Notes: generated by a model not told the origin, from the letters alone. DNA of 64,000 nt from Litoreibacter albidus (GCF_900107015.1 NZ_FNOI01000008.1:1-64000); one strand, 5' to 3'. Positions 1 to 8,310 are shown, counted from the stretch's first letter. Program-made: numbers and translations.

Positions 1-315
1 CGCGCACCTGCAAAAGGCTGCATCCATCATACCGACCGTGGCAGCCAATATTGCTCACACGATTACCAAAAAATCCTGCGCCAGCATGGCTTCAAAGTAT
101 CCATGTCTGGCAAAGGCAATTGCTATGATAATGCCGCCGTCGAAACCTTCTTCAAAACCATCAAGGCAGAATTGATCTGGCGCGATAACTGGGGAACCCG
201 CAGGAAGGCTGAGATGGTGATCTTCGAATACATCAACGGCTTCTACAATCCACGACGACGCCATTCAACATTAGGTTGGAAAAGCCCTGTCGCATTCGAA
301 CGAAAGGTGGCCTAA
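1..315 (+). CDS. IS3-family transposase OrfB, C-terminal part (truncated by window edge)
   Basis: This is the C-terminal 104 residues of a DDE transposase (integrase core) that moves an IS3-type insertion sequence. The frame is open from base 1, so the gene starts outside the window. The motif HTDRGSQY (residues 10-17) carries the second catalytic Asp (D12), and E48 in DNAAVETFF lies exactly 35 residues further on, giving the classic D,D(35)E spacing. The tail with NPRRRHSTLG and SPVAFE is typical of IS3 OrfB. The first catalytic Asp and the OrfA frame are not in view. Whether the element is intact cannot be judged. Confidence 0.93.
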   Translation, partial: RAPAKGCIHHTDRGSQYCSHDYQKILRQHGFKVSMSGKGNCYDNAAVETFFKTIKAELIWRDNWGTRRKAEMVIFEYINGFYNPRRRHSTLGWKSPVAFERKVA

Positions 316-352
316 ACGAGCACCAGGGGCGGCACGAAAGCGCGACAGGTCC
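1..352 (+). mobile_element. Right portion of an IS3-family insertion sequence
   Basis: The transposase fragment ends at 315. The following bases up to about 352, ending in ACAGGTCCA, would fit the terminal inverted repeat of an IS3 relative. The left end lies outside the window, so the repeat cannot be matched and the right boundary is a guess. The IS sits next to the island cargo operon and may mark its left part as a site of repeated insertion. Confidence 0.45.
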
Positions 353-418
353 ATGCCGAGAAGCGGCTGACCGAGAGCTAGACGCGAGAGATAGCCACCG
401 CAGCGCGGGGCATTCGCT

Positions 419-637
419 TTAACGCAGCTCGAGACTACAGAGAGGTGAAACACTCAAAACGTCAACAGTTTGCACCAACCCTGAAGCCAAGGGTGTTTCG
501 GTTCGTTTGCACCGTTTCGAGCGGAGCAAGTCGATGGCTCTCTTTAATTCGCGTAACAGGTGACTGAAGAAAATGAATGTCGTGACAACGGGAAGAATTG
601 CAAAGGTGAGAAAAATAAAGAACGAGCTACCGCTCAC
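419..637 (-). CDS. Doubtful small membrane protein, 72 aa
   Basis: This short ORF begins 15 bases downstream of the big NTPase gene, on the same strand, with a GTG start. Its first about 26 residues are strongly hydrophobic (SSFFIFLTFAILPVVTTFIF), followed by a basic stretch, as in a single-pass inner-membrane protein with a cytoplasmic tail. No clear ribosome binding site precedes it and I recognise no family. It could be the last gene of the island operon or a chance ORF. It occupies most of the otherwise empty 316-652 stretch, in which I see nothing else certain. Confidence 0.28.
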   Translation of the reverse strand: MSGSSFFIFLTFAILPVVTTFIFFSHLLRELKRAIDLLRSKRCKRTETPLASGLVQTVDVLSVSPLCSLELR

Positions 638-652
638 CTACACCACAGAAAA

Positions 653-3600
653 TTAAACGGTTTCCGACGGTTTCTCTGAAATGTCGCGGGTCACGGCAAT
701 TACTCTTTTACCTTCAGGAAGCCCATCGTTCACTTCGGCACACTTGGCATCTACACGTTCTATAAGGCCTTCAAAGTCAACTGGTTGGCCGTCTACATTT
801 TTGCGGAACGCACTCCGTCTGACTTTCTTTGTCTTCTTATCCTTCTCAACTTTTCTAGGGCGAGCAGCATTCACGAGAACATAAATGCCGGTGTGGGATG
901 AAGGCTCAAACAAATACTGCTTTGAGAGCTGCTTATCAGGAGTGTTGACCAGCTCATCCCCAGTCCAGTGTTTCATATCGGCAAGCTTAATCTCAACCGA
1001 TACCTTTCCCAACGCATCAGCTCTTGAGTGGATTCGGAGATCAGGCCGCTTCTCACCTGCGACTTCTTGCTCCCTGATTACCGTGTAGTAGCGCTCACCC
1101 GCGTCTCTGAGGCGAGCGGCCAGCCAATTTCTCAGATCGCCTTCTTTCGCTTCGCCACGCCGGAAGAATGCGCTTTCATCGTCATCGGAAGTGTGCAGTT
1201 TTTCGAGCAGTGTTTTTAGGTGCATTTGGCAGAGTTTCCTAAACTCTTCCACAGTCGCCGGTGGCTTGGATTGATCATTCAGAAATTGAATTGTCTCGTG
1301 AATTGAGAGTTCGGGTCTCCTCCCCGCCCCTCGTTTCATCAGCTCGATCTGATGTAAAAACGTATCTCGGTAGCTCGAAAGCTCCTTGGACTGAGCCAGT
1401 CTTCCAAATGCAATAACAACATCAGGCGTTTGAAACGCAGACAGCATATTGGTGTAGTTTCGCCGGTTCGTCTCGGCGTGGTCCTCTTTTCCCGGCGAGT
1501 AGACACTTTCGTGCTTCACATCCTTCTCAGGTGGCCATGCCAAGTACGATGCCCGAACCAGCCACTCCAGCAGAATTGAATCTCTCTCATACTCGCTTCG
1601 CACATGTTCTGAACCTTCTCCCAGAGCAGGCTTATTACCTTCGCGACCTAGATATTCGAAGAAGAGCGCTTTCTGTCCTGCGCTATGCAGATCTCCAAAT
1701 GTTGAGGCTAAAACATGTTTGGCGGCGTGTGAGTTCGCGTTCATTAGTCCGTCAAGCCAGACCCATGCCTCTCGGAAATCGAAACGGGTCCTCGCCGCCC
1801 GGTAGCCTGAGACAAGAAACCTGGAAAGACGGTTTCGCTCGACAGTTGGCGCTCGAGCTACAATGTCTAGGCAGAGCATTCTATCGCGACGGTTTCTTGG
1901 AAGACCTCGCATCATCATCCGCAGAAGCATAGGAGCTACCAGATTTCTCATCTCCAGACCAGAGTAGGCGATTTTGCTCAAGCAGTCCGATGCATGCTGG
2001 TCGCCGTCGCCGCGCGCAGAATCGAAGTCTACTAACAACGCATATTTGACCTCGGAGAAAAATTGGCTCGGGAAACTGACCGCCAATTCCTCGACCCACT
2101 CAGGAAAGCCGTTCAATTCGTGGAACGCGTAACGGAAGGCCTTTCGCACAAGGTTGGGGTCAACAGGCAGTTCGCCAAACGAGTAATCGAGATTCACGCC
2201 TGCCAGGCCTATGTGGCCAAGATATGTTCGTCGCTCAGAATAGCTCGTATCATTTATCTTCCAGTATTGCCGCAAGCCATTACTGAAAAGTTGGGCGATC
2301 TCGGACCCATACTCCTCATTGATCGCGCGGATTGTTCCATTTCCAAGATCATCTGGAGCTCGTTCAAACAGCCAAATTGCATTGCTGTTGTCGAACTCAC
2401 CAGCGGAAATCTCCTTGCGGTTGCTAGTGATGAACTTTCGATTGTTTCGGGCTGTTCTCCAAGACTGAAAGGCTTCCTTCTTGCCCTGGAACCACCTTTG
2501 GGTGTCATAGCGATATTGATTTTGGAAGCGTGATTTTGTTCGAAGAAACCAACCACGGATGCCGAATTGCCGTCGTTGATCCTCGTTCCCATATTTCCTG
2601 AGATACCCCCGGAACACACCTAGCGCATAGTCATGATCTTCTCCCCTGAGTTTGGCCAGAATGGTTTGTGCCAAGTCGAGTAGAAATGCCCGCTCGGACT
2701 GATCGGTAGCTTCCGAAGCAAGCTCGCAGTAGTGAGACACATCGGATTGATCGAAGACCTCTCCGTTTTCCTCTTTTTCATCAAACTCCAAAGGGTAGAT
2801 CACTCCAAACGGGACGCGGTGCTGCTGAACACGATCAGAGAAAAGAGCGACTCGTCTTTGAATGAGAGCGTGTTTGACTTCGGGCCGTGCCCGGAGTCTA
2901 TCGGCCAACCGCGTCGTCGGTGCCTTTCGTCCGAATACGTCAATCCTGTCGTCTTTGCCCATCGCCAACTCAACAGCGTTGAGCAAGTCGCTGTCGTCAG
3001 GAGGAACATCTTTATCATCAACTAGTTCAGACGCTAGTTGGATGATGGCTGGCACAAACCTTTTGTATCGTGCTGAAGCATCAGGCATGCGGTATCTGTT
3101 TTCGGCTCGGCCAGAAAATGTAAAACGCAACAAAATGGATAACCAAGTTCGCTTCTCAGGCCTCGACAAGCCTTCAAAAAGTTCGATCAAATACTGGGAT
3201 GTCGCGGACGAATAGTTTGAGCGCTCTCTTTGAATTCTTGAAAGAATGTTAATTCCGTCGAGCAGAGTGGCTTCGCCAAAGCCGTACTTCAATGCCTTCA
3301 ACTGGAACATGTTCCAGTTCGGCGCAGAATCAGAATCCTCTGCGTCCGGTGGTGTGGCCTTAAGGGCTTCTGACAATACATCAGCTCGGTAACGCAGGTC
3401 TCCCATCTCATCTAGGGCGGCGCACGCTTCTGCTTTGCTTCGATAGCCTAAACTTGCATCTCCAACAAAGCCCGCCAGCTTTGGAGCAAGTGGCTCCATT
3501 TGACCAAAGCGCGAGACCTCAATCAAAAAATCTGTCAATTCTGGAGAGCTCGAATTGTCGAGTAGTTCGCCGACTACCGACCACAATTCGGGATGTGTGA

Positions 3601-5023
3601 AGCGCTTGATGTCGTCGTGATAGAACCATTCGCCCCTAAATCGAAGGTGGTCATAGAGGCGCGCTTGGTGGCGCAGGGCGACCTCCTTGTCACCGACGGA
3701 CAATGATTTCGGGTCTCCCGTTTCAATGAGAAGTGCAGGCCTTACATTTGCCACAACGGTCTTCGCTGCGCTGTTCAAACTGGCTAGCCAACCCATTACA
3801 TGTTCAGTCGATTGTGGGATCGATCGCTGTCCCAAGCCCTCGGCAAGTAGTGGTGCGATTGTGTCCTCAGAGTTCGCCCTAGCTCGCAAGCTCTCGTCGA
3901 AATGCTCAGCTGCAAGGAAGTCCCGAATCTCTCGGTGCGCGAACCTGATACGCCCCCCGACAGAAGGCTGGAAGAGCCCGCAGGCAAGCAACTCGCGAAC
4001 TTCTGGCGCTGTCCATGAGTCTACGTCGGTGGACAGGACCTGAGCGGCATTGGTCGCATCACCTCCAGGCAACGCATGCACGGAAAAATCCTGTTTGCCA
4101 GACAAAACTACAAAAGCTGCAAGCTTGCCGGCAGCTTTCCTAGCTCTGATCAGATCAATGCTAAGTCTATCTTGACTTTCAGACCTGCCGAATAGCCGCC
4201 ACGTCACCAAATCACGCATTACTTGAAGTCGAGACTTGAACACTTCCTCAGGGGGGCGACCTTCATTAACAGCCTTTTTCCAAACATCCAAAAAAAGATG
4301 CGCATCCAACGGTTGCTGGATGAGCCCAGTAGAAAGATTGGCATTCACGGCGTTGATAAAGTCCGAAGGGTTCACACCGCGGGAATCTGCAAGTTTCTCG
4401 ATGTCCTCGTTCGCTAGCGGGGCGAGACGGTACATCTTGAAACTAGGACCGGAAGCCTCCAAGTCTTGCTCAGCATGCCTTGTCCTTCGAATGAATTGAC
4501 TGAGACGTCTTGCATCCCCGTCTCCGAGCCACTCACTGGGGCGACTTGTGACCACTACATGTATAGGCGCGTTTCGTCGCCCAATTTCGCGCGACACGAC
4601 TTCGAGGGCTTTCTCTAGAGCGCTCTCATTGCTTGATGAAGGCAGGCGAGCTTCGTCAAGCGCGTCAAAAAACAGTACCCCACCCTTTCTTGTGCGCTTC
4701 CATCTTTCGAACTTCTCGCCTTGCTCTTCGAGCTCAAAGTCGAATGCGCCAGATACCGAACCATCTTGAAGCGCTTCCAGCCGAAACAGAAACGCATCTT
4801 GCCCCGCCGCTATCATGCGCGTCACTTGATGTTGAAGCTCTGTAGTTTTGCCAGAACCAGCAGTGCCTAGAAGTACAGAAATGTCATTTGAGAGTATTTC
4901 ATCCCACGTGCTACCTTTATTTTGGCTGGCCAATGACGCCCAAATACTTTCTGGCTCGCTTTCGAAATCACCAGTAGTGACTTCCGCAAATCTTCGGGAC
5001 AAGGAGACATAATCAGTGGTCAA
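653..5023 (-). CDS. STAND/NACHT-like P-loop NTPase with C-terminal PD-(D/E)XK nuclease domain, 1456 aa
   Basis: Probable anti-phage or restriction effector. The N-terminal NTPase has Walker A GTAGSGKT (residues 53-60), Walker B VLFFDALDEAR (about 116-126) and a sensor-like VVVTSRPSEW (about 157-165), the layout of STAND/NACHT ATPases. A winged-helix-like segment with FAHREIRDFLAAEHF follows. About 900 mostly helical residues come next and could form a repeat or sensor array. The last about 150 residues carry a PD-(D/E)XK nuclease signature: D1328 in RPDLRI, then E1344-x-K1346 in VEIK, then KQLSKQY. The described Avs proteins carry their effector at the N-terminus, so a C-terminal nuclease is a different order. 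The gene lies 47 bases downstream of the Mrr-like gene in one minus-strand operon. The DNA is visibly more AT-rich than the core genome. NTPase and nuclease calls are firm; the defence role is inferred. Confidence 0.85.
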   Translation of the reverse strand: MTTDYVSLSRRFAEVTTGDFESEPESIWASLASQNKGSTWDEILSNDISVLLGTAGSGKTTELQHQVTRMIAAGQDAFLFRLEALQDGSVSGAFDFELEEQGEKFERWKRTRKGGVLFFDALDEARLPSSSNESALEKALEVVSREIGRRNAPIHVVVTSRPSEWLGDGDARRLSQFIRRTRHAEQDLEASGPSFKMYRLAPLANEDIEKLADSRGVNPSDFINAVNANLSTGLIQQPLDAHLFLDVWKKAVNEGRPPEEVFKSRLQVMRDLVTWRLFGRSESQDRLSIDLIRARKAAGKLAAFVVLSGKQDFSVHALPGGDATNAAQVLSTDVDSWTAPEVRELLACGLFQPSVGGRIRFAHREIRDFLAAEHFDESLRARANSEDTIAPLLAEGLGQRSIPQSTEHVMGWLASLNSAAKTVVANVRPALLIETGDPKSLSVGDKEVALRHQARLYDHLRFRGEWFYHDDIKRFTHPELWSVVGELLDNSSSPELTDFLIEVSRFGQMEPLAPKLAGFVGDASLGYRSKAEACAALDEMGDLRYRADVLSEALKATPPDAEDSDSAPNWNMFQLKALKYGFGEATLLDGINILSRIQRERSNYSSATSQYLIELFEGLSRPEKRTWLSILLRFTFSGRAENRYRMPDASARYKRFVPAIIQLASELVDDKDVPPDDSDLLNAVELAMGKDDRIDVFGRKAPTTRLADRLRARPEVKHALIQRRVALFSDRVQQHRVPFGVIYPLEFDEKEENGEVFDQSDVSHYCELASEATDQSERAFLLDLAQTILAKLRGEDHDYALGVFRGYLRKYGNEDQRRQFGIRGWFLRTKSRFQNQYRYDTQRWFQGKKEAFQSWRTARNNRKFITSNRKEISAGEFDNSNAIWLFERAPDDLGNGTIRAINEEYGSEIAQLFSNGLRQYWKINDTSYSERRTYLGHIGLAGVNLDYSFGELPVDPNLVRKAFRYAFHELNGFPEWVEELAVSFPSQFFSEVKYALLVDFDSARGDGDQHASDCLSKIAYSGLEMRNLVAPMLLRMMMRGLPRNRRDRMLCLDIVARAPTVERNRLSRFLVSGYRAARTRFDFREAWVWLDGLMNANSHAAKHVLASTFGDLHSAGQKALFFEYLGREGNKPALGEGSEHVRSEYERDSILLEWLVRASYLAWPPEKDVKHESVYSPGKEDHAETNRRNYTNMLSAFQTPDVVIAFGRLAQSKELSSYRDTFLHQIELMKRGAGRRPELSIHETIQFLNDQSKPPATVEEFRKLCQMHLKTLLEKLHTSDDDESAFFRRGEAKEGDLRNWLAARLRDAGERYYTVIREQEVAGEKRPDLRIHSRADALGKVSVEIKLADMKHWTGDELVNTPDKQLSKQYLFEPSSHTGIYVLVNAARPRKVEKDKKTKKVRRSAFRKNVDGQPVDFEGLIERVDAKCAEVNDGLPEGKRVIAVTRDISEKPSETV

Positions 5024-5070
5024 AAAAACTCTCTCGCTATTGCATCACTCAAGTGATCTTGCTTCGAACT

Positions 5071-5652
5071 TCAACCGCGCTTGCGTACTGGTTTGAACCA
5101 ATCTGCCAATGGGTTGATCCGGTCATCTGTAATGGTCGAAATTGTGGTTATATTGCCCTCAGACCGTATCATTTGCCCTGCGAAATCTGGCAGATCAGGT
5201 GGATAGCTTGCTTCGGACAACGGCTCTTTGCTGCGAGTGACATAGGTCAGTTTGCCGTCCACGAAGATTACAAGTGCAATACTGGCAGACGAGGCAAACT
5301 CAACAGCTCCTCTCTGAAAGCCCGAGGTTGAAAACACTATGGACTTTTGCGCTCCAATTTCTTGGGCCTTTGCGTGCACGCCCAAAATGACGTCTCTTTC
5401 AACCGGCCGTCCACGTCTTTTACATTCGACCAGGACGCAGACCTTGGCGCCCCCGAGGACTTCGAACTCAACCCAACCATCAATGCTGTATTCACCACTA
5501 CTTCCTTGTATCTTTTTCAAGTGAGAGACGGAAAACTCCAGAAGTCCGGCTCCAGCAGATTTCAGCCAAGAAATAACCTGTTTCTCATACTCTTCTGGCG
5601 TAACCTCAACGGGGTTCTCGGGATTCCACTTCGGGCTGTTCTTTTCTTTCAA
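5071..5652 (-). CDS. Mrr-like restriction endonuclease, PD-(D/E)XK fold, 193 aa
   Basis: Small nuclease of the Mrr_cat type that should cut DNA, perhaps modified or foreign. After a short helical N-terminus (EEYEKQVISWLKSAG, about 20-34) come the catalytic D58 in YSIDGW and E76-x-K78 in VECK. The typical Mrr helix/strand FSTSGFQRGAVEFA follows at about 107-120. The about 70-residue C-terminal tail is not part of the core. There is no separate winged-helix DNA-binding domain as in E. coli Mrr. The only start that keeps the full domain is TTG at 5652, just after the TAA of the upstream 66-residue ORF in the same frame. It sits between the DUF3800 and NTPase genes, probably co-transcribed. Family call strong, target unknown. 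Confidence 0.87.
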   Translation of the reverse strand: MKEKNSPKWNPENPVEVTPEEYEKQVISWLKSAGAGLLEFSVSHLKKIQGSSGEYSIDGWVEFEVLGGAKVCVLVECKRRGRPVERDVILGVHAKAQEIGAQKSIVFSTSGFQRGAVEFASSASIALVIFVDGKLTYVTRSKEPLSEASYPPDLPDFAGQMIRSEGNITTISTITDDRINPLADWFKPVRKRG

Positions 5653-5655
5653 CGC

Positions 5656-5856
5656 TTAATACTCGTCATACTCGCCGGTCCATTGTTGCTCATAGGGTCT
5701 CGCGTTTGAGTTGTAATGACAAGGACAACATACGACCGCTATTCGGCGCATTCTACCAAAGTCAGGTACCAGCCGGTTCAGCACAGAGCTGCCTTGACCT
5801 AAGTCACCGCTCGAATTTTTGCATTCAATGAATACAACCCAAGTAGTTTTCGCCAA
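5656..5856 (-). CDS. Hypothetical 66-aa protein in frame with the Mrr-like gene
   Basis: The ORF uses a TTG start inside the last 32 bases of the DUF3800 gene and ends in TAA. Only one codon separates that stop from the TTG of the Mrr-like ORF in the same frame. The peptide begins with WVVFIECKNSSGD, which resembles a nuclease-type ECK strand, and has a CCPCHYN cluster near its end. I recognise no family. It may be a small translated linker gene, the N-terminal part of a longer Mrr protein split by a nonsense mutation, or non-coding. The tight spacing in an otherwise gapless operon is the main argument for it being real. Confidence 0.4.
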   Translation of the reverse strand: MAKTTWVVFIECKNSSGDLGQGSSVLNRLVPDFGRMRRIAVVCCPCHYNSNARPYEQQWTGEYDEY

Positions 5857-6607
5857 AACGCTCCATCACAACAGGTGCGATCCGCTCGTTGACGCTCTCA
5901 TCAATGAATAGGCCCCAAGGGTAAACGTCTACGTTCGCAAGATCGAAATCATCTTTTGGGTTTCGCTTGTTTTGGCTGAGGAATGCGTAGCGGATTCCGG
6001 CCCACATCTCGAAGCCCAACTCAACTTCCAAGCCATCGTAAATGCTGTCGCCCGGTAAATCGAGCACCACCATTTTGGACAAAACTCCAAGAGCTTCTAA
6101 CAGCATGATACTGCACGTATGGGCCATGATGTCGGCCAGTTGGATACCCATTACCGCTTTGGAATCTTGTTCAAAGTAGAAGTTGCAGCCTGCAAAATCT
6201 TCGTCTCGTGCAGTTAAAGCCTCGGCCGCACTTTTGTGCTTGAAGAGACCTTCATCAAAAAAGACCTTATGTTGCCCACCCTTGAGCTGGGGATGCTTCA
6301 GCGCGTTACGCAAAAGCGCCAGGGAAGCGGGCCCTAAGTTTTTGGTGTCATCTGCGCTATCTACCACGCACAAGGCCATTTTGCAGTTTCGCGTGATGAA
6401 ACTTTTTAAACTGTTCCGCAGCGCTTGAAGATCATTGTCATCTTTCATTGACGCTGAAGACTTGAATTCGAACGTACTCGGATCGAAGCCGTGCTTGAGA
6501 AAAAGGGTGCCCATTTCTTCTGCGGGATCCGCATCACATATTGCAAATGCTGCAAGTGAAAATCCGGATCTATGGTGTTTACTGTCGTCCAAAAATAGAT
6601 AGGCCAT
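5825..6607 (-). CDS. DUF3800 family protein (predicted RNase H-like fold), 260 aa
   Basis: The protein shows the DUF3800 hallmarks: an N-terminal strand ending in acidic residues (LFLDDSK, D7/D8), an E47-x-K49 element in FEFKS, VFFDEG (D118) and the late QLADIMAH (156-163). These spaced acidic residues suggest a metal-dependent RNase H-like nuclease, though the biochemical function of the family is not settled. Its ATG overlaps the TAA of the HNH gene by one base (TAATG), which points to translational coupling in the island operon. DUF3800 genes are often seen on mobile elements and in defence contexts. Family call firm, role inferred. Confidence 0.85.
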   Translation of the reverse strand: MAYLFLDDSKHHRSGFSLAAFAICDADPAEEMGTLFLKHGFDPSTFEFKSSASMKDDNDLQALRNSLKSFITRNCKMALCVVDSADDTKNLGPASLALLRNALKHPQLKGGQHKVFFDEGLFKHKSAAEALTARDEDFAGCNFYFEQDSKAVMGIQLADIMAHTCSIMLLEALGVLSKMVVLDLPGDSIYDGLEVELGFEMWAGIRYAFLSQNKRNPKDDFDLANVDVYPWGLFIDESVNERIAPVVMERFGENYLGCIH

Positions 6608-7506
6608 TACTGCTTAAAACAATTCTCTCTGTGCCAGGTTACAAACTCAGTCCTTGGCCGGTTGGCGAGGCGATCCGGCACCAAGATCTTGCCGGATGAG
6701 TTGATCATCGATGTCACGGCTTCGATGTCGTTGCTTTGACGGGAAACCAGAATTGTCAGGTCGTCAGCCAATCCAACGAGACCCCGATCAAACATCCAAT
6801 GCGCCGTTCCAGAAAGGGCGAGCCCGTTGCTGACGATGTCGGGTCCGTCATGCTCGACTGGTCTGATATGAGCGGCTTCCACTTCAGCTCGGCCACCGCC
6901 ATTTATCAGACGTAAACCAGTGATGGCGCAGCGCTCGCCGTAGGCGCGCAGGATGTTCTTTCTGAAATTACGATCGCGAACCGCCCGGTTGGTCAGTTGG
7001 TTGACGCGTTCCCGTGCGGGCATGTGTTGGAAAGGCGTTTGCGCGTCCTGAAAACCTGGCAGGTGCATCGTGTCGCCCACGCGAGGCAGGATGTCCTCAT
7101 CTCGACCAAGTCCACGTTCGACGATTCGGGCAAAGTCTTCAGCTGAAAGAGTTCTTACTGCAGCCTGCGCGCGTCCGGATATCTTGCCTTGATCGTTCAG
7201 CAATCCTCTTTCGATGATTGAATTATCGTCCCGGAATGAAACTGGGTCGCCGAAATCAAGATACGTTCCCGGCTCAATCACCGCCAAAAACATGTCCTGC
7301 TTCCTTGGATCCGGAATGATTTCCTGAACCTTAGCGACAGCAAAGTACCCTTTGGTCTCTTTGACTTTGCTTGGCTCCAGGTAGACGATCCAATCCCCTT
7401 CGCACTGTTGGGCACGAGAGAGGTATTGCTTGGGAAACTGATACCGCTCCGAGGGAATGTCGTCGTAGATCGAGTCGCTGCGATGGATGAAGATACCGAA
7501 GGCCAT
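6607..7506 (-). CDS. HNH endonuclease with N-terminal reader-like domain, 299 aa
   Basis: The C-terminal half is an HNH nuclease of the HNH_2 type: C193 in CAITG, the catalytic His in AAHIRP (H213), N227 in SNGLAL and H236 in THWMFD. It should cleave DNA in a metal-dependent way. The first about 120 residues form a separate beta-rich domain (GDWIVYLEPSK, KGYFAVAKVQEI, DFGDPVSF). I read it as a PUA/ASCH- or EVE-like fold, of the sort used to read modified bases; this is a fold guess from pattern, not a match. The gene starts four bases after the small membrane protein gene and overlaps the DUF3800 start by one base, so the three are one transcript. A modification-dependent restriction role is possible. 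Confidence 0.86.
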   Translation of the reverse strand: MAFGIFIHRSDSIYDDIPSERYQFPKQYLSRAQQCEGDWIVYLEPSKVKETKGYFAVAKVQEIIPDPRKQDMFLAVIEPGTYLDFGDPVSFRDDNSIIERGLLNDQGKISGRAQAAVRTLSAEDFARIVERGLGRDEDILPRVGDTMHLPGFQDAQTPFQHMPARERVNQLTNRAVRDRNFRKNILRAYGERCAITGLRLINGGGRAEVEAAHIRPVEHDGPDIVSNGLALSGTAHWMFDRGLVGLADDLTILVSRQSNDIEAVTSMINSSGKILVPDRLANRPRTEFVTWHRENCFKQ

Positions 7507-7510
7507 CGGA

Positions 7511-7810
7511 TCACCCGCGTTGAAGACGTTCCAGTTTTCGATCGGCCGCGCGTAAGGTCAGCACCGCACCTGTCAAAAATGGAAGTGCCAAGCCTGCTGT
7601 GGCGATGGCAAAAATCATGATGGCGGCCAAAACCGAGTATTCGGTGGGCTGTTGCGCCAACGATAGTTGGCCGAAACCAATCAGGTAGAACACGCTGGTT
7701 CCTAGGAAGATCAGGTAAAGCGGATCAAAGGGTTCAATCACCTCACGACGAGTGCGCTCCAAGACCGAATTTCGCAACATGTTCCAGCGTTTGCTTGCCT
7801 TGTTCACCAA
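7511..7810 (-). CDS. Small two-helix membrane protein, 99 aa
   Basis: No family is recognised. The protein has a basic N-terminus and two hydrophobic segments, about 31-50 (LYLIFLGTSVFYLIGFG) and about 60-87, so both ends probably face the cytoplasm. The track-style start is TTG at 7810; GTG at 7807 is equally good. It begins within a few bases of the XRE stop and ends four bases before the HNH start, so it is an integral part of the operon. In defence modules such small membrane proteins can be effectors, immunity partners or anchors, but nothing here decides which. Confidence 0.65.
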   Translation of the reverse strand: MVNKASKRWNMLRNSVLERTRREVIEPFDPLYLIFLGTSVFYLIGFGQLSLAQQPTEYSVLAAIMIFAIATAGLALPFLTGAVLTLRAADRKLERLQRG

Positions 7811-7811
7811 A

Positions 7812-8234
7812 TCATTCCCTTACCAACTCGATCCATGTGTGCACGTCGTCATCCGTCACTTCACGGCCTTCGACATGCGATTGATACCAACGAGCCACGA
7901 TGGCCCCGCGCTTTTCGCTTTTGATCTTCATGCCCTCTTCGGTGAGGTGCTGATCCAGTGAGCTTTCGATGTGTTTGAGGGCATCGAAATCATGCCCCGC
8001 CCGAATGGATTTGGTGCCGAGTAGCAGCCAGGGCACGTCCACCTCGAACCGTTCACCCATCGCGACCAAGGCTTCTACAGGCATTCCGCGCTGGCCCTTT
8101 TCGTAGCTGTGATACGCGCGCGGTGAGACACCGATAGCTTCCGCCATGGCCGCTTGTGAGAAGCCGATTTCATTGCGAGCAATGGTGAGACGAGCACCCA
8201 TTGCAGCAAAAAGATCAGCAGGTTTCTGCGGCAT
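7812..8234 (-). CDS. XRE-family transcriptional regulator, 140 aa
   Basis: A helix-turn-helix DNA-binding protein of the lambda-Cro/XRE type. The HTH spans about residues 10-65, with IGFSQAAMAEAIGVSPRAYHSYEKG as its core (split here for length: FSQAAMAEAIGVS, then YHSYEKGQRG). The C-terminal half is helical and may dimerise. I chose ATG at 8234, which begins just before the conserved helix. A longer reading frame to 8348 adds 38 residues of non-conserved sequence over the divergent promoter region. It heads the nuclease operon and faces the excisionase/integrase genes, so it probably controls both directions and its own expression through sites in 8235-8389. Confidence 0.88.
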   Translation of the reverse strand: MPQKPADLFAAMGARLTIARNEIGFSQAAMAEAIGVSPRAYHSYEKGQRGMPVEALVAMGERFEVDVPWLLLGTKSIRAGHDFDALKHIESSLDQHLTEEGMKIKSEKRGAIVARWYQSHVEGREVTDDDVHTWIELVRE

Positions 8235-8310
8235 CTGAATTTTCCAATTGACCACTTCGCCGAAATTCGCGAACTTTGCAAAAAATGACGAACATTTACA
8301 GTTAATCACA

